Shown in pieces: positions 31,159 to 43,869 of a stretch of DNA of 60,000 bases. Both the position numbers and the translations under genes were made by a program. The notes beneath the pieces were generated by a model. It was given only the letters and a program-made list of their open reading frames with translations. It did not search any database and was not told the DNA's origin. The DNA lies in NCBI GenBank assembly GCA_030704615.1, contig CM060733.1, forward strand, positions 68,946,001 through 69,006,000, given 5' to 3'. This DNA comes from Takakia lepidozioides. Its lineage: Eukaryota > Streptophyta > Takakiopsida > Takakiales > Takakiaceae. The number at the start of each line of letters is the position of its first letter. Position 1 is the stretch's first letter.

Positions 31159-34100
31159 TCATCCACCTGGCGGGGAGATGTTGATGTCAGTGCGTCGGGC
31201 TTCTGCCAATGCCTGGGGGCTTGACCAACCCCCCATTTGGAACATGCCCATACCAGCTTGATTGCTAGGAGGTGGAGCCCCAACGGCTTGATGTTGCCCT
31301 GCACCTGAGTTCATAGGTGCATGATAACCGTCTCAATTTCAACCAACCCCTGACAAGATAATTTGATTAAATTACCTACTCCAATGGAAAGTATTCATCA
31401 AGGCAAGAACATACAGAGGACTAAAACATGCCAAAAAAGAAGGCAGGAGTGCACTTCGACCCAGCCTCCCTTCAACCATCAAACATGGTTGAACATGGAG
31501 ACTTATCATGGATTTCAACATGCAATTATCAGTCCCTCACATGAATAAAATTCTAAGGTTTCAGAACAACCTTATCAACTCCCAGTGTGATCCAGACAGA
31601 ATTGTTTCAGTGCCCCTACCACTGACCCTTTAAGTAAGGAGGGACAACTAAATGAAAGCTACAATGTGAAAAGTAGATCAATATCAGAAAAATAAGTCAA
31701 CAACCATCCTGTAGCAAACCCAACTCAAAGCCACTGTCTTGCACACTCAGAGAAAGCAAAAGGAAGAGCAAACCAGTACCAGCAACCTGCACTGCACTAA
31801 GAGCAATGCAGTACACCACCTGACCTTCAAGGATCAAAGTGAGACAGCTTGGTGTGTACCACATATGTAAAGAGTTTAGTTTTGTAAAGTAAAGAGTTTC
31901 CAGCCACTTGAAGCAGGACGCATATCTGCCTGGTTTGTCAAACCTACTTGAGTTTCAACACCAAGTAGAGCAACATCTTGGAAAAAATGAACTGGCCATT
32001 GCCACTCCATTCTTTCATGATGTAAACCTGGCACATCCAAAAATTTGCATTCTAGAACCAGCAACATAACATACTGAGTGTAGACCTATACAGTCCGAGC
32101 ATGTCATTTCCTCATAAAGCAAGTTCACCTGAGACACCCTTCGGTTCGTTCTTAGGAGTGCGGTGTGCAGGAGTGGTGGCAGCCCCAGGAGTGGCTGTTG
32201 GAGACAACCCGATTGATGGATCTTGCCCATTCCCAGCCTTTGCTTGGCTCTTACCTGGATCCGCAATGAAACTCCCAACCACCACCTATTTGGCAACAGA
32301 AAACAGCAGGTAACTTCATCTACTCAAAACTCACCCCAAGGTTCAAGGAATATCCTCTTAAGGACCTCTCACCCAGAAGACCACAAAACCATCAGCTTAA
32401 GGTATCCCAAACTATGTTAGCCAGCCACGTACTCAAATTTAATAGCAGTTGCAAAATTACAACAGTCATTCACACCCATTTCCTGCGCAACTGCCAGAAA
32501 AAGGTTTAGATCCAACATGTATTAATCTTAGAACTTCTTGGCTCTGAGAAATGATCTCCAGAGCAACCACATAACAAAACATTGACTGCCTTGCCACTAT
32601 GAGCATGAGAGAATGAAGGACAGCAGACACACACAAGCTCAACAATCACGGGGGAACTACCTGTATAGGAGAAGCTGCCATAAGCAGGCCTGCCACACCA
32701 CCGCCTATCACACGCCCATCAGACGCCGCCAAAGAAACACTAAGACCCCCTGTTCGTTGGCGGGACCCACCTCCTGCGTCTGTAGGAAGAAATGAGCCCA
32801 TCAAAGAGAGAATTTCGAAACGCCCCTGCACAAAATTACAAATCAAGTGCTTCAGAAAGTATAGGTCTAGCTTCAGCCATGGTAACTCAATTACTACATC
32901 AGACACCAAGATTCCTCGATAAGAAACGATACATCTCATCCATATGCCATCACTGAATAGACATAGCCGTCTGGCAGTAATAGTCTAGATACAGAATCAA
33001 TTCCCTGGCAGGTTCCACTTTTTCAGTATCGGGTTGAATGTCGAATGGACTGAGATTTTGAGAACCCAAGGCTAACGAGAATCTGCATCTTTTGAGCCCA
33101 TGAACATGTCAAACAGTGCAGTGTAGGCTCCTAGGCACTTGGTCAAAGTTGGGGGTGGGGGGGGGCAGCTTGTGCACAGCAGTGTAGATAGGTCTATGTC
33201 TGCCTTTAGGCAACATACATGTCCAGCGAAGACCAAGAGTACCAGGTAGCATTGGAATTCAGGTTTCAACCAAGAAAACTCAGTCTACTAAACAGAGCAA
33301 ACTGCCTTCAATTTATCATACCTCATACGTTACTGTTCCCCCTGAGGATGCTTGCTGGCGTAGTGTGACATTGGAAATGGCACCATTGGCAGACATTACA
33401 CACACTGCACGTGGGCCATGTTGTGCAAAAGACATTATCTTTGTGGCAACATCCTGCATATTCCAACCAGTCCGAGTAGATGACAACAATGCACATGTAT
33501 TCCCCTCATTATTCAGACAACAATATTGACATTCTCACACCCTTGTTTAGAGCTATGCTTTGAAGATGGTTTGTAGTTCGGCAACACAACCAAGTGGAAA
33601 AAAGCTTCATTGATGGTGGTAATCTTGAATCAGGAATACAAAAAGAATAATGTTTGCTAACAAAAAGCAGTTTGTGCATATCAGATGGTTTGAAATATGC
33701 AATCAATAATCACCACGAAAGATCACACAGGCCTACTTTTACATGGAGGACAGACAAGCAGTGAAAGTGCAGTGAAAATGAGTGGAAGTGGCTAACCTCG
33801 CCAGCTCCAATTGTAATGATGTGAGGGGTGAAGCCCTGCCCCACTGAGGAGCCTACCACTGATGCCCCTGATAAGAAAGGATTTTGCAGCAACATGCGAC
33901 CACCAGGTTAGAATCAGACAACCCACCTGTGGAAGGGTTACCATCCTGAGACCATGCTCTTGAGGGTTATCTCACAGGCAATGATCCAAAGGAACAGGAA
34001 AAGTCAAGCAAAAGTAAAAGTAAAGGAATTTTCAGAAAACAAATTTCAGAAAGGTCCAGTACAGCTAAGGCTGTTGAGAAGTTAAAGGAGTACTAAGTTT

Positions 34101-34345
34101 CTCTCCCTCTCTCTCTCTTCTTGCTGGGTGTGAACACCACAAAAGCTCCGGGAGGGTTAGTTTCCCCCAGGGTCAATGGCCGTAAGGCTATGGCAAGCCA
34201 ATGTTTGGGTGTGTTCCACCCTTGTGACGCCCAAACTAAGTGCAGGTTCTATGGCCACTAGGCTACGGAAAACAACGTCTATGAGTACATTCTCTGTTCC
34301 GCCCAAGCTGGGTGCAGGGCTATGGCAAACAGCGTCTTAAGAGTA

Positions 34346-34383
<38 letters not shown>

Positions 34384-35654
34384 CTCTCTAACCTCAGCTG
34401 GTAAACTACAGAAGGCACAATCAAGCTACCATTTGCATTGATGAAGCAATGAGTAGGGCGAGACTTTACCAAGAGATGCTAGCTGCTGTTTTTTGCCTGA
34501 ACCAGGAGGCCGCCCCCGCCCCCGCTTCTCTGAAGGAGTCTGTGGTGATACTGTAGATGAGGATAGGGGTGTTGTGAGTGCAAGTTGCATATTTCCTGGT
34601 ACCGCTTCAGGACCTGCGTACTTGCGGGGCCTCCCCCTCTTCCTCTTTGGAGGCTCTGCCCGTCCTCCAGACCCTATACCCATGCCCATACCCATGCTAG
34701 GCGGCAAGGTCATCATGGCTGTTGGGGCTCCATCGGTTGGAGAATTGGAACTCCCAGAAGGCATCCCTGGTGATGAGGCTGGTGGCGGCCGTATGGCAGC
34801 TGGCGCATGGAGGCCTTGCCCTTGCCCTACACCTAAGCCTGTACCTCTCTGCTGAAGAAGTCCAAAGGGAACCTGCATAACTAAGCAGTCAATAAGCAAC
34901 AAACATAGCGTGCAAGTCTATCAATGTATTTCAGCCTATTCAACCAACTGTTTAAGAACTTTCACGCAGTCTTTGGAAGAAAAAATATATTCAGCATGGA
35001 AGAGCCCTTGCGAAGTAGCTAGAATATGGCCACTCCAGAGGATATGTTGCAGCCAGCCTGCAAACTGGAGTCATCCTCCTGATACAGCAATTGAGCAGAT
35101 AAATTCTTGTTTGCAAGTGCTAAAGAACAAGGTTCCAAGGTCCAAAATTTCACATACGTATAGAGGTCCAAGTCATCCCTGCATCCTGAGATAGACCAAC
35201 ACACTAATCCAAGTCTCTTGACATGAAAGCAACTATGACCATAACCTCCCAAAGATTAGTAACAGGCACTATCCTCAGTGCAGATTTCAGCCAATAGCCC
35301 TTCAGCATAAAGTTTGCTCTTTTTATGGGCCCATCTGCTATGGAATACTCTTCTGTTCATCAGTAGCCTTACTGCCATACACATAAATGAAGAATCCTCA
35401 TGCAACTAGCATATATCCAGAAATGCTCTCTGTGTTTTGATGAGTGGCTTTGCCCACTTCACTTCCATTGTTGAGGTGGTTTACAAAAACGAACCAGTCC
35501 ATGGAGGGCTGTTTCATCCATTAGCATTGCCCTACTAAAAGTCCCAAGTGAGATTAGAGACATTTTTAAGAATTGCATTTACCAATACAAGAAGACTAAC
35601 CTGCATGTTACCACCTGGCCCGGATGCCGCTCCCACTCCATCCCTGCCTTCCAT
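31159..35654 (-). CDS. AHL: AT-hook motif nuclear-localized (AHL) protein, seven coding exons
   Basis: AHL proteins bind AT-rich DNA in the nucleus and regulate growth and development genes. Exons, in order on the minus strand: 35654-35601, 34872-34470, 33867-33797, 33453-33322, 32825-32661, 32285-32129 and about 31331-31159. All introns can be cut at GT-AG with agreeing phases, giving about 384 residues. Exon 1 starts MEGRDGVG. Exon 2 holds two AT hooks, KRKRGRPRKY and KRGRGRPPGSGKK, after a glycine/proline-rich part. The PPC domain follows over exons 3-6: GFTPHIITI, DVATKIMSFAQHGPRAVCVM, GAISNVTLRQ, GRFEILSLMGSF, GGLSVSLAASDGRVIGGGVAG, VVVGSF. The C-terminus is QALAEARRTDINISPPGG. Two AT hooks plus intron-split PPC fit the type II (clade B) AHLs. 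The last acceptor (31332) is weak and an alternative lies about 22 bases inside. Confidence 0.93.
34130..34350. repeat. Short tandem duplication in AHL intron 2
   Basis: Two imperfect copies of a unit of about 65 bp: CCCAAACTAAGTGCAGG ... GAGTACATTCTCT (about 34228-34285) and CCCAAGCTGGGTGCAGG ... GAGTACATTCTCT (about 34302-34351). The origin is unknown. It is next to the microsatellite. Confidence 0.5.
34351..34379 (+). repeat. (TC)n microsatellite in AHL intron 2
   Basis: About 14 TC dinucleotides, in the intron between coding exons 2 and 3. A second shorter TC-rich run is at about 34099-34117. Confidence 0.85.
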
Positions 35655-35658
35655 GCAT
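35608..35658 (-). promoter_or_regulatory. Upstream ORF overlapping the AHL start codon
   Basis: An ATG at 35658, four bases ahead of the AHL ATG and in another frame, opens a 16-codon ORF that ends in TAA at 35610-35608, still inside coding exon 1. If present on the mature mRNA it would compete with the main start. The 5' end of the transcript is not known. Confidence 0.4.
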
Positions 35659-35659
35659 A

Positions 35660-37860
35660 GACTTCACTGCTGTTCTTTTACCTTGATAAAGACAATACTA
35701 TCTCAAGCTGCTACTAGCACGCTTTCAGGCAGATTGCCAGATTGCCAGAACACTATTCGCCACTGAAAAGCATAAGACCTCTATGAAGGTACACGTATCT
35801 CCTGTGAAAGGAGGCTTAGTCATCTTCTCTGTCAGTGCACCAGAACTCCAGTGGCTAACCTGTTACACAGCCATACTAAGCATAAGAACATACTGAGACC
35901 AGTCAGACGTTTTACCCAAGAGCTAGCTAACAGGTAACTGGTGTCTATTCGTCATCACCCTAGTCCAGTGCTCTATGCGCCTTTGATTTGTTTCGAAGAC
36001 ACTTTCGAACAGTCTGTGGGCTGTTCTGTGAGCTTGATCTTCAATGCCCTCTCAAGAGAGAAACCCTGTCACCCTCATGTCCCGCAGTCACGAGGAATCC
36101 TATGCGCACACCTCAAGATGTGCTGCACTGAAAGGACGCGAGAGGAGGATATTTAAGCTGCACTTCCTTCGAAGTGATGCTGACACCACTTAAATTTTAT
36201 GGGAAGGAACTTGAACTAATTGCAAAGGGTTTATATAAGAAAAGTCCACTAGAAGATGCATGTGCCTGTGGCTCTGGTGGCCAAGGGTTGCCAGTCAGCG
36301 TCTCCCAACAGAGGCAGTATACTCTTTAATCTGTCTGGCACTTATTTATAGGAGAGAGAATAGCAGTGGGTACTCCGTGGCAATTTGCGAGCACAAATAA
36401 ATCCCTCCTGGAGATGTCTGTAACTTCGCTGTCAATCACCGCGACTTGGAGGTCACACATGCCAGCTTCCTTGCCGAAATTATACAATGATTCTGCTAGA
36501 CCTACATGCTCTGAACCCTGGGTCATAATGTAACCAGAGAATACGAGGACCTTCCAAACACTAATCATCAACCGTCACGCCGCTGCTTTGGTATCTCAAT
36601 CGGCTAATTCATGAGAAACTTTCAGAACAACCATACATCTCTGACCAGCCTCCCCTCTTCTATGACTGCCAAGCTGCGCCAGTACCATTGTGATTGAAAT
36701 TAATGATTTGTCACGCTGATAGCTTTGATGTTAACTTTTCCCCTCCCTCTTCTACGTGGATAAAAGGGCAACGAGATCACGGTTACAAACACTTGCAACA
36801 GACGCATGCCAGGCAGAGGGTCGAGAAAAATGTGTCCAAGGTAGGGTTGCACACAGAAACCAAAACAGAGGAGGAAAACAAATGATGATTGCGGTGCCGT
36901 CAAATCTCCTAGATCATACACATTTCGCCTCTTCATGCAGAAACAGAATAGGTCTAGCTTAGGCTGATGGTGAGGCTCAACATGACGCTGGCCTCTCCAG
37001 CTCCAGCTTCACAAACGCGCCAAAAGGCGGCGGATACAAACAAGACACAGCTGAGAGAAACAGAAAGGAAAACGGATGGAAACTCCCTCTACCTCCAACG
37101 AGGGCGTGCGTTCCTTCAATCTGGTTCGAATCCCCCCGAAACAACGAAGAGGAAGTAGAAAGAGTAAGGAAGGGATTTGGAATGTAGTTCCACGACGGAA
37201 GATCAGCGGGAGAAACCTGGAAGAGTTCCCACCATCCCCTTGTGGAGCGTGACAAGGCGAGAGAGACGAGAGGGGCTATCACATCACGGTAAATGTCATT
37301 GTCACCGCAGTAAAGTATTATTGTAACATTTATGTGGTAAGCCGGGCTCGTGAGGATAACGTGGATCTGTGGGGGAGTGAATGTCGAACGTCCCTCCCGA
37401 GCCTGTGACCAGCAACATCCTTGCCTCGGTCCAATCCGAACGTACCCACGACCGTTCGTGGCAGTTTCCTATCACTGAAATCTTATGAATCCCCATGACA
37501 TATTCTAATGGCCAAATCTTACTCATCCCAAATTCTTACTAATTCCAATGCCCAATTTCGAGCTCTTTTAAATTAAAAAAAAGGGGACGATGGCCCTTTT
37601 AATCAAATTAAATATTTATATATGTATGACCCCAACCCAAAAAAAAGAAAGACCCCGACCGAAATTAGCATAAATAAGAGCCTCTTCTCCGAGCTTTAAC
37701 TAGATTCAACTCACATTTTCCCGCCTGCCATCTTATTACTAAGCATCCAGTTTGAGACTGTGAAATAATAAATAAAATGAACATTGAGTGTTGCCTTGGT
37801 TGGATGACCAACTTGGTATGTGACACCGTGATACTTTATTAATAGTAAATAGATATGTTC
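35660..37860. other. Likely AHL upstream region
   Basis: No protein-coding gene recognised. TATATAAA on the minus strand (about 36229-36236) is a possible TATA box about 580 bases before the AHL ATG. The AHL 5' untranslated region and promoter probably lie here, but the transcription start cannot be set. Confidence 0.35.
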
Positions 37861-38844
37861 ACCGATAGTTACTGAGGTGATGATAGGAATAAATATTGAG
37901 GAGTGTGCACCACAGTAGCAGGAGACCGTTTAAACGCCAGACCAAAGAGAGCCGTGCAATCGCACGTGCGATACACTCGAGCTCGGGTGCCCGTTGGGCG
38001 AGCACCCGTGCAGCCATCGCAACGTTCATCTGCTGCGGTTCGTACGTGCGACCCACCCGGGCTCCGGCGCCACAGCTGCGCGAGCCCACCCGGACCAAGG
38101 TATGCGCAAGGGTCGAAAGGCTCTCCGTAGAGGAGAGGACCCTATGCCGCCCAACGTGTGTACTGGATGGTCTTCATCCATCCGACGTCATCATGAATCG
38201 GAGCTTTTGTTGTCCAAGGCCGACGCTTGGAAAACGCCAATCGCCACTGATCCGGTGTACGTGGGAAGTAGTCGAAGCTGGCTGAAGGTAGGTCCGGAAG
38301 AATGTGGTGTTGGCACTTGGCACCCCATCCCAACCCACTGAATCCTGCCACTCATCATCTTTTCAAAACTCACGGTTGAGTGTCGTCTCTCTTTACTTCA
38401 TTCCTTTGGATGATCAACAGAATTTCATTTTATCGTATTGAAATATTATCATTAAGAGAATCCAGATGAACCTTTTAGAATTTCACCTGCTTATTTATTC
38501 TATTGTTTGCAAATTTGAAGGGAAATGAATTGAAGGCTTGAGAGCTTAATAGTGCAGGGAGTGGAAGGGTGCAGTCATACTTGCTTGTTGACACATGTCA
38601 TTGTGGATGATCGGTCTATGGATGGATGTATATCCAACACATGTGAAGTTGTTTTTACATATTTCTATATTAGTCCCAAAATTCACTGGCACAAATGTCG
38701 AGGCATCTACGGTCCATATTCCTGAGCTAAAGTATCGAACGGCCCCCATAAATTCTTGACGGTGAGGATGGCGGGCCCATTTTAATGGGTATCTCTGGCA
38801 AAATGGCTATATTGAAGATATTTAAAATATAGGCTATTTCTGGA
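37861..38844. other. Unassigned, G+C-rich at 37.9-38.35 kb
   Basis: Overlapping open frames on both strands at 37896-38341 follow from the high G+C content and show no domain. The TTCATCCATCCG word occurs at about 38174. Confidence 0.35.
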
Positions 38845-39395
38845 GGAAATAAGCGTTATTACCAGTGTTGTTCTGGTATCAGTGTTAGGACATACCAGAC
38901 TGGTCCTGGTACCAGACGTATCACAAAAAATTTATACCAGTCTGGTCTATATAATGGTGGATGTATAATTCTCTACATACTGGTATGAGTACGAGTATCA
39001 TGACCACAATATCAGCTGGTACGAGATATCAATTCTGGTATCATTCCAAAGCCATCTTGAATTACAAGTTTATCACTAGCAAGTATCAAATGAAAACAAA
39101 TACAATATAAATAAAGAAATAAATATACATAAGTACAAGTATGTAGGCATATATACACATAAATTAATATAGTATACATACCAGAGTAAATGAGGAAGAC
39201 GGCGGGGAAGTACTGGTATTGAGGCTGGTATGAAAAAACTGATACCAGCCTGGTCTGGTATATGACCCAGTATTCTCCCAAATGATACCAGACTGGTCTG
39301 GTATCTAATACCAGTGCATATACCAGTATTTTATACCAGTCCTTCACCTATATACCAGACCAACACTGGTTATTACAGTTATTTTCTTATTTAAG
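38845..39395. mobile_element. Fold-back MITE-like element made of TACCAG/CTGGTA words
   Basis: The ends are inverted repeats of about 30 bp: AAATAAGCGTTATTACCAGT (left, about 38848) against the complement of ACTGGTTATTACAGTTATTT (right, about 39365-39385). Both inner arms (38870-39015 and 39205-39365) are dense in the hexamer CTGGTA and its complement TACCAG, often as the palindrome TACCAGACTGGTCTGGTA. The middle (39050-39200) is plain AT-rich sequence. No coding capacity. Confidence 0.6.
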
Positions 39396-40019
39396 ATTAT
39401 CCCGAAATTCTTACATATTTCTTTTCCTAATTATACGGTTGGCGGAAGCAGGGTAGTAATTGGTGGCCAGTAGTTATTATTAATATTTTATATTATTATT
39501 ATTATTATTTTAATAAATGGAAACACCTGGGAGCGATAGCTCACAAATCAGGCCCCTTAATAGTGAGAGGAGAAAATAACCTCTTTCAGAGTAACCTCGC
39601 CATGAAGGCGTAGAAATGGGACACCGCCCAAGGGAAGGGGGAGAATATGTAAACCCAAGTTTCAATCAAGGAAAATCGGCGAGTGACTAGCTAGCACGAT
39701 TGAAATGGGGGGCTAGTGGAGAGGCAGGGAAAGACACACAGGGGGCGAGAGAAAAGGGGGGTGGTCGAGTAGACGGGTGGGGCCAGGCTGTAGGGACACC
39801 TAGAAAGAGGGGGGAGGGAATGTTTTATTTATAGAAGGTAAGGAAATAGGCCCACCATTGGAGCAGCCAATGGTGGGTTAGGATTTGAGGTTTTGTAGGG
39901 TTAGAATTAGTGGAAACGTGTCAAAGGGTGGGGTAGGGTACGACATGTGGGGGTATCTCTAGGGTCTTCTAGAAGGCCCCACCACCGCCTCGCGGGGTCT
40001 TCTGGAAGTCTCCAGCGCC
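39396..40019. other. Unassigned, includes (ATT)n microsatellite
   Basis: About 39490-39510 is an (ATT)n run. The rest shows no gene. TATATAAG at about 40032 precedes the SINE-like copy on the plus strand and has no evident gene. Confidence 0.4.
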
Positions 40020-40143
40020 GCCTCCCAGGCCTATATAAGGGGGAGAAGAGTATAGCACACCCGTCAAGTAGCAGAATTTGACCCCATAATCATTTGGATG
40101 GCACTCAGTGCACTAACCAACTGAGCTACTGACTATTGGGTTA
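40020..40143 (-). mobile_element. tRNA-derived SINE-like copy 2
   Basis: On the minus strand GTAGCTCAGTTGGTTAGTGC is a very good A-box and D-arm sequence, and GGGGTCAAATTCTGC is a B-box-like sequence about 45 bases later. The outer seven bases nearly pair (GTCAGTA with TACTTGAC). The body after the tRNA part (GGGTGTG...CTTCTCCCCC) is shared with copy 1 at 29.6 kb. The anticodon arm is not canonical, so it is not called as a tRNA gene. Confidence 0.55.
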
Positions 40144-41061
40144 TTATTAATTGTGTAAATAAAATGCGGCCCTTATGAAGGCGTAATCCTGCTTCACTAT
40201 AGATTCTCCTTCCTCTATAGTGTAAAGCTAATTTTGGGAAATATAGCTCAACAGAGCGTGCATGCTAGGTAGAAAGGATAAACCGCAGAGGATCTGAGAT
40301 GTTGATCTCGTGAATCTACTGAATGTTCATCTATGAGCCTTGTACTTCCTTCACACATCTTTCATCCACATATGGTACGTCGGTTTAACACAACAAAACA
40401 CCATACCGAGAGTTGGAACTCCTATGTTTAAATAGATAGTGCTTATCAAAATCGGTCCAACCACGTGGCACTCATACATAGGGTACCCAAATTTCACCCA
40501 GGTGTTGTGACAGCAAGGCTGCCAACAAAGCTTAATCCACAACTAATATAGTTGTTTGATAAGAGACAAATTCTCAGCTGATTTATAGGCATGCCAACTA
40601 ACAACTGTTGTCTATCCTAAAAGTAACTTGAACTTTCATCAATGAGGAATAAAATAGCGCGAGGAGTAAGGAGCTTCATATATGTGAAGGTTGCCGCCGC
40701 CCTTGCTAGCGAGCTCCTGCGAGCTGAAGATGACATGCCATCTAGTAGTCATCTTGACAAATGGGATGCAAAAACCTAGGAAGGAAAATCTTGCTCTGCA
40801 AGTTGGGCAAAAGACAAAACCTGGAAAATCCCAAGTGTCTACAAATAAGGCACCTAATATAATATTTGTCTCTCTAGGTGAACACCAATCAATCCAACGT
40901 AAATCCAATCAAAGAGTCGCCATGAGGGCTGCTGATCAATCTTCAGTGTCTACCACGATCGTATCTGATCTACGTTTGCGTGGAGTCAGAACTACATGAC
41001 AATTTTTCACGTTAATACAGGTGAGATTAAACATGAGCTTGGAAGGAACTAACTGATAAAC
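40144..41061. other. Unassigned, no gene seen
   Basis: Short open frames only (for example 40639-40908 minus), without recognisable domains. Confidence 0.4.
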
Positions 41062-42120
41062 ATGAACAATGCCAGGGATTTCCGCAGTAGAAGAATGTTG
41101 TGGCAAGAACTAGTTGTATTGTCGCCCAAAAAGAATATCAGCAATGAGGTAGGGCCCGTCAATCCGAAGATTACCCTTGGAAACCTGCTTGTCAGGTTGA
41201 AGCCGCACACAAATAGTCTAGCCAATAGCAAAGGACTCCGAGTAAACAACCTTGCGATTGTACTGCTTAGGCTGAACAGCTCGAGCCACTGAGATGTTGT
41301 ACTTGGCAGTTTCCAGCAAGTTGAGACGAAAAGCAGTGAGGTTAGTCATAAAGGCATTCCAATCCACAGGCTCATGTACTTGCACGGCCTGTAAGACAGG
41401 GTCAGGTAAAGGCGAAGTGGTCTTGCGACCATATAGTAATTCAAAGGGGGTCAGACGAGTGCTAGCATGAACAGAAGTACGATAAGCAAAAATAAATATA
41501 GGTAGAGTGATGTCCCAATCAATAGTCATCCCACTATACTTCTTCTCCAGAAGCTGACACATGGTTTTGTTGAACCGCTCCGTAAGCCCATTGCATTGTG
41601 GGTTGTATGGGGCTATGAGGCAATGTTTCACACCCATGTTAAAGCAAACAACCTCCATCAACTGATTGCAGAATTCAATCTCCTGGTCTATAAGAATCTC
41701 AATCGGGCAGCCATGTTTAAGTATGATGTCATCAAAGAAGAACCGTACCACCTCATCGTTGTCCTTAGCGACTAGTGGTCAAACTTCAACCCATTTCGAC
41801 AGGTAATCTATGGCTACAGCAATGTAGGAATTTCCCTTAGTCGTAGATTCCAAAGGTCCGACTACATCTAAACCAACCCTTGTAAACACTTTGGTCATAG
41901 GAATCGGCTGTACTGGTAATGTAGCTTGGGTCCTAGGCAGCAAGGTTTTGAACTTGCATGGTACGCACTTAAAGCAATGAACTTCGATACATCTTGACAG
42001 AGGCCCTTCCAATAATACTTCTTTAATACCAAATTACTTGGGATAAACTTTGTAAAACGACGATGTGCATGTCCAGATTCCGGCCTAGTGCGGCGAGAGA
42101 CATCACCACCCTCCCCCTTC
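41062..42120 (-). pseudogene. Gypsy-type integrase fragment
   Basis: Read on the minus strand. The zinc-domain end (CIEVHCFKCVPCKF) is at about 41940-41995. The catalytic D is in RVGLDVVGPL (about 41860), the second D in ILIDQEIEF (about 41680) and E in PQCNGLTERFNK (about 41570). FAYRTSVHASTRLTPFELLY and a C-terminal tail (VVYSESFAIG, then a stop, then VRLQPDKQVSKGN) follow. Frames are broken near 41770 and 41217. No LTR, RT or gag of this element is seen nearby, so it is a truncated relic of a lineage different from A and B. Confidence 0.85.
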
Positions 42121-42526
42121 CTGGAAATTTTGTCTGTGGGATTGCTACTGTGGCGCCGCATATTGTTTCTGCTCAGCTTCAATACTAAACGTAATACCTC
42201 TTGTGTTCAAGATCAAGTAAATTCCAGCAGGACCCTATTGCTGCACCCTTATATGATCTTAAAAATGTATTTGATGCGGGCAACAGCCAGTACAAGGCTA
42301 GAAGTCCACCGTTTTGTACTGAACATTATTACTTTTCTACTGAACATTTCCCCCAACACCGAATAAAGTGGACCTTCCGATTATTGTAGTAGATTGTAGT
42401 TCGCGGAAGATATGCTGGGAATGTGACTTCCACATCCTGAACACAATGATTTCCAAAATGCGCATTTTTATTCATGAAGGGAATAACATCTAAACAATAG
42501 AAGGTTGGAAATGAAACTGTGCTATG

Positions 42527-42860
42527 GCGAGGACCCACGATCACTGTCCAAACCAACCCCAGACTGATGCCCTTCACCTACTTCCGATCCTTCGCTACTA
42601 CTATCGATGTTACTCTCGACAGCCCTCCCCTCCAAAATACCATCCTCACTAGTTGGAACTGACTACCTAGGTATGGAAGTCTCCTCATCATTCCCCTCGC
42701 TCTCAGACGCGGATTCTACGACCCACTTCCCTACTCTGGCTTTCACAATTCTATGTTTGGCCTCATGCTTCATTATAATTCTCTGCTCCTTTTTCGTCTC
42801 CTCCTAGAGCCGCAACCATCTCCGAGTCGGGCAAGTCTCCAACCATTTCCTCATCGGACG
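42527..42860 (-). pseudogene. Acidic serine-rich coding-like relic
   Basis: A minus-strand frame, with one TAG in the middle and a frame change near 42805, reads like a disordered acidic tail: SSDEEMVGDLPDSEMVAAL, then HRIVKARVGKWVVES, ESEGNDEETSIPR and SSSEGSEVGEGHQSG. It lies upstream of the integrase fragment on the same strand. No domain recognised. It may be part of a retroelement polyprotein or a host gene fragment. Confidence 0.3.
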
Positions 42861-43869
42861 ACTCTGCAAGGCTGAGTACATGCACAAGAAAACAATCAGG
42901 CACAAATGAATAAGGATACATGAAACATGTGCACGTTGCGTGCTCCCTACAACCAAAACCAATACACTTACGATGGTGCAACTCACTCGAAGACAGACAT
43001 TGCAGGAAGCGGCTTCAGGCGTTCTGGAATCTCCTGAACTTCCTCCTTTTCCTCCCCTTCCTCCTCATGCTCTTCGTCGTTCTACTGCTCAATTGCAGGG
43101 TTTCGCTGCAAGCCACTACAATAGATCCCGCCTTTTAGGTCTGCCACATTTGCCCAGTCGTGGCATATATGTCTGCAAAATGCAAAGGGCAGTCTTGAAT
43201 GCCAATGGAGACCACCAGAAGACGTATATGCCACTGTGTGCCTCCGCCACGTCAGGATCTGCGATCAATCACATTTGACCAAATAGATTGAGATGATAGA
43301 TACGACTACGAGTCATGGCCAAAACTACAGCAGGATGACGTGGGTATTGCAATGTATGACTGTTAGTATTCACGACTACACGTGGCGATTGTTGGTTGCC
43401 CAAGGAATATCTACGTGGAAAATGCAAAGATAAATGGATGAAACAGACGAGGATGTGACTGCAAAATGACGACGTGTCTACATATCATTGCTCGCGTGGT
43501 TAAAATATTGTGGTGTATTGGATGCAAATGCATCTAACGGCTGCAAATGATACTTCTTCGAGGGTGACGTCGACTTACTGGTGATTTATTTTAAATTGTA
43601 AGTGGTTCCAACAACTTCTCTAACAACTCCACAATTATGTTTTAAATTTATGTAATTTGAACTATATATTAGTAATTAGATAGAATATACAGTCCTTTTA
43701 ACTACTCATTTAATGACTACAAAAATATATATATAAAGCTAAAAATACCTTCACATAATAACATGGAATATATAATCATTTTATAAACTATTAGGGTACA
43801 AAACTTTAAAAAAATTCAAAAGGTTGGCTCGAATTTAGGGCTGCTAGGTCGCAGTGTGCAGGGCTGGGA
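42861..43869. other. Unassigned, no gene seen
   Basis: An open frame at 42940-43278 (plus) is proline/leucine-rich without domain. 43600-43800 is A+T-rich. Confidence 0.35.

Noticed and set aside
37896-38341. Host gene in the G+C-rich patch
   Set aside because: Open frames overlap on both strands and have no domain or splice structure that I could support.
40060-40143. A functional tRNA gene on the minus strand
   Set aside because: A and B boxes are good, but the anticodon arm does not form a five-pair stem with a seven-base loop, and a second diverged copy with the same body exists, so a SINE is more likely.
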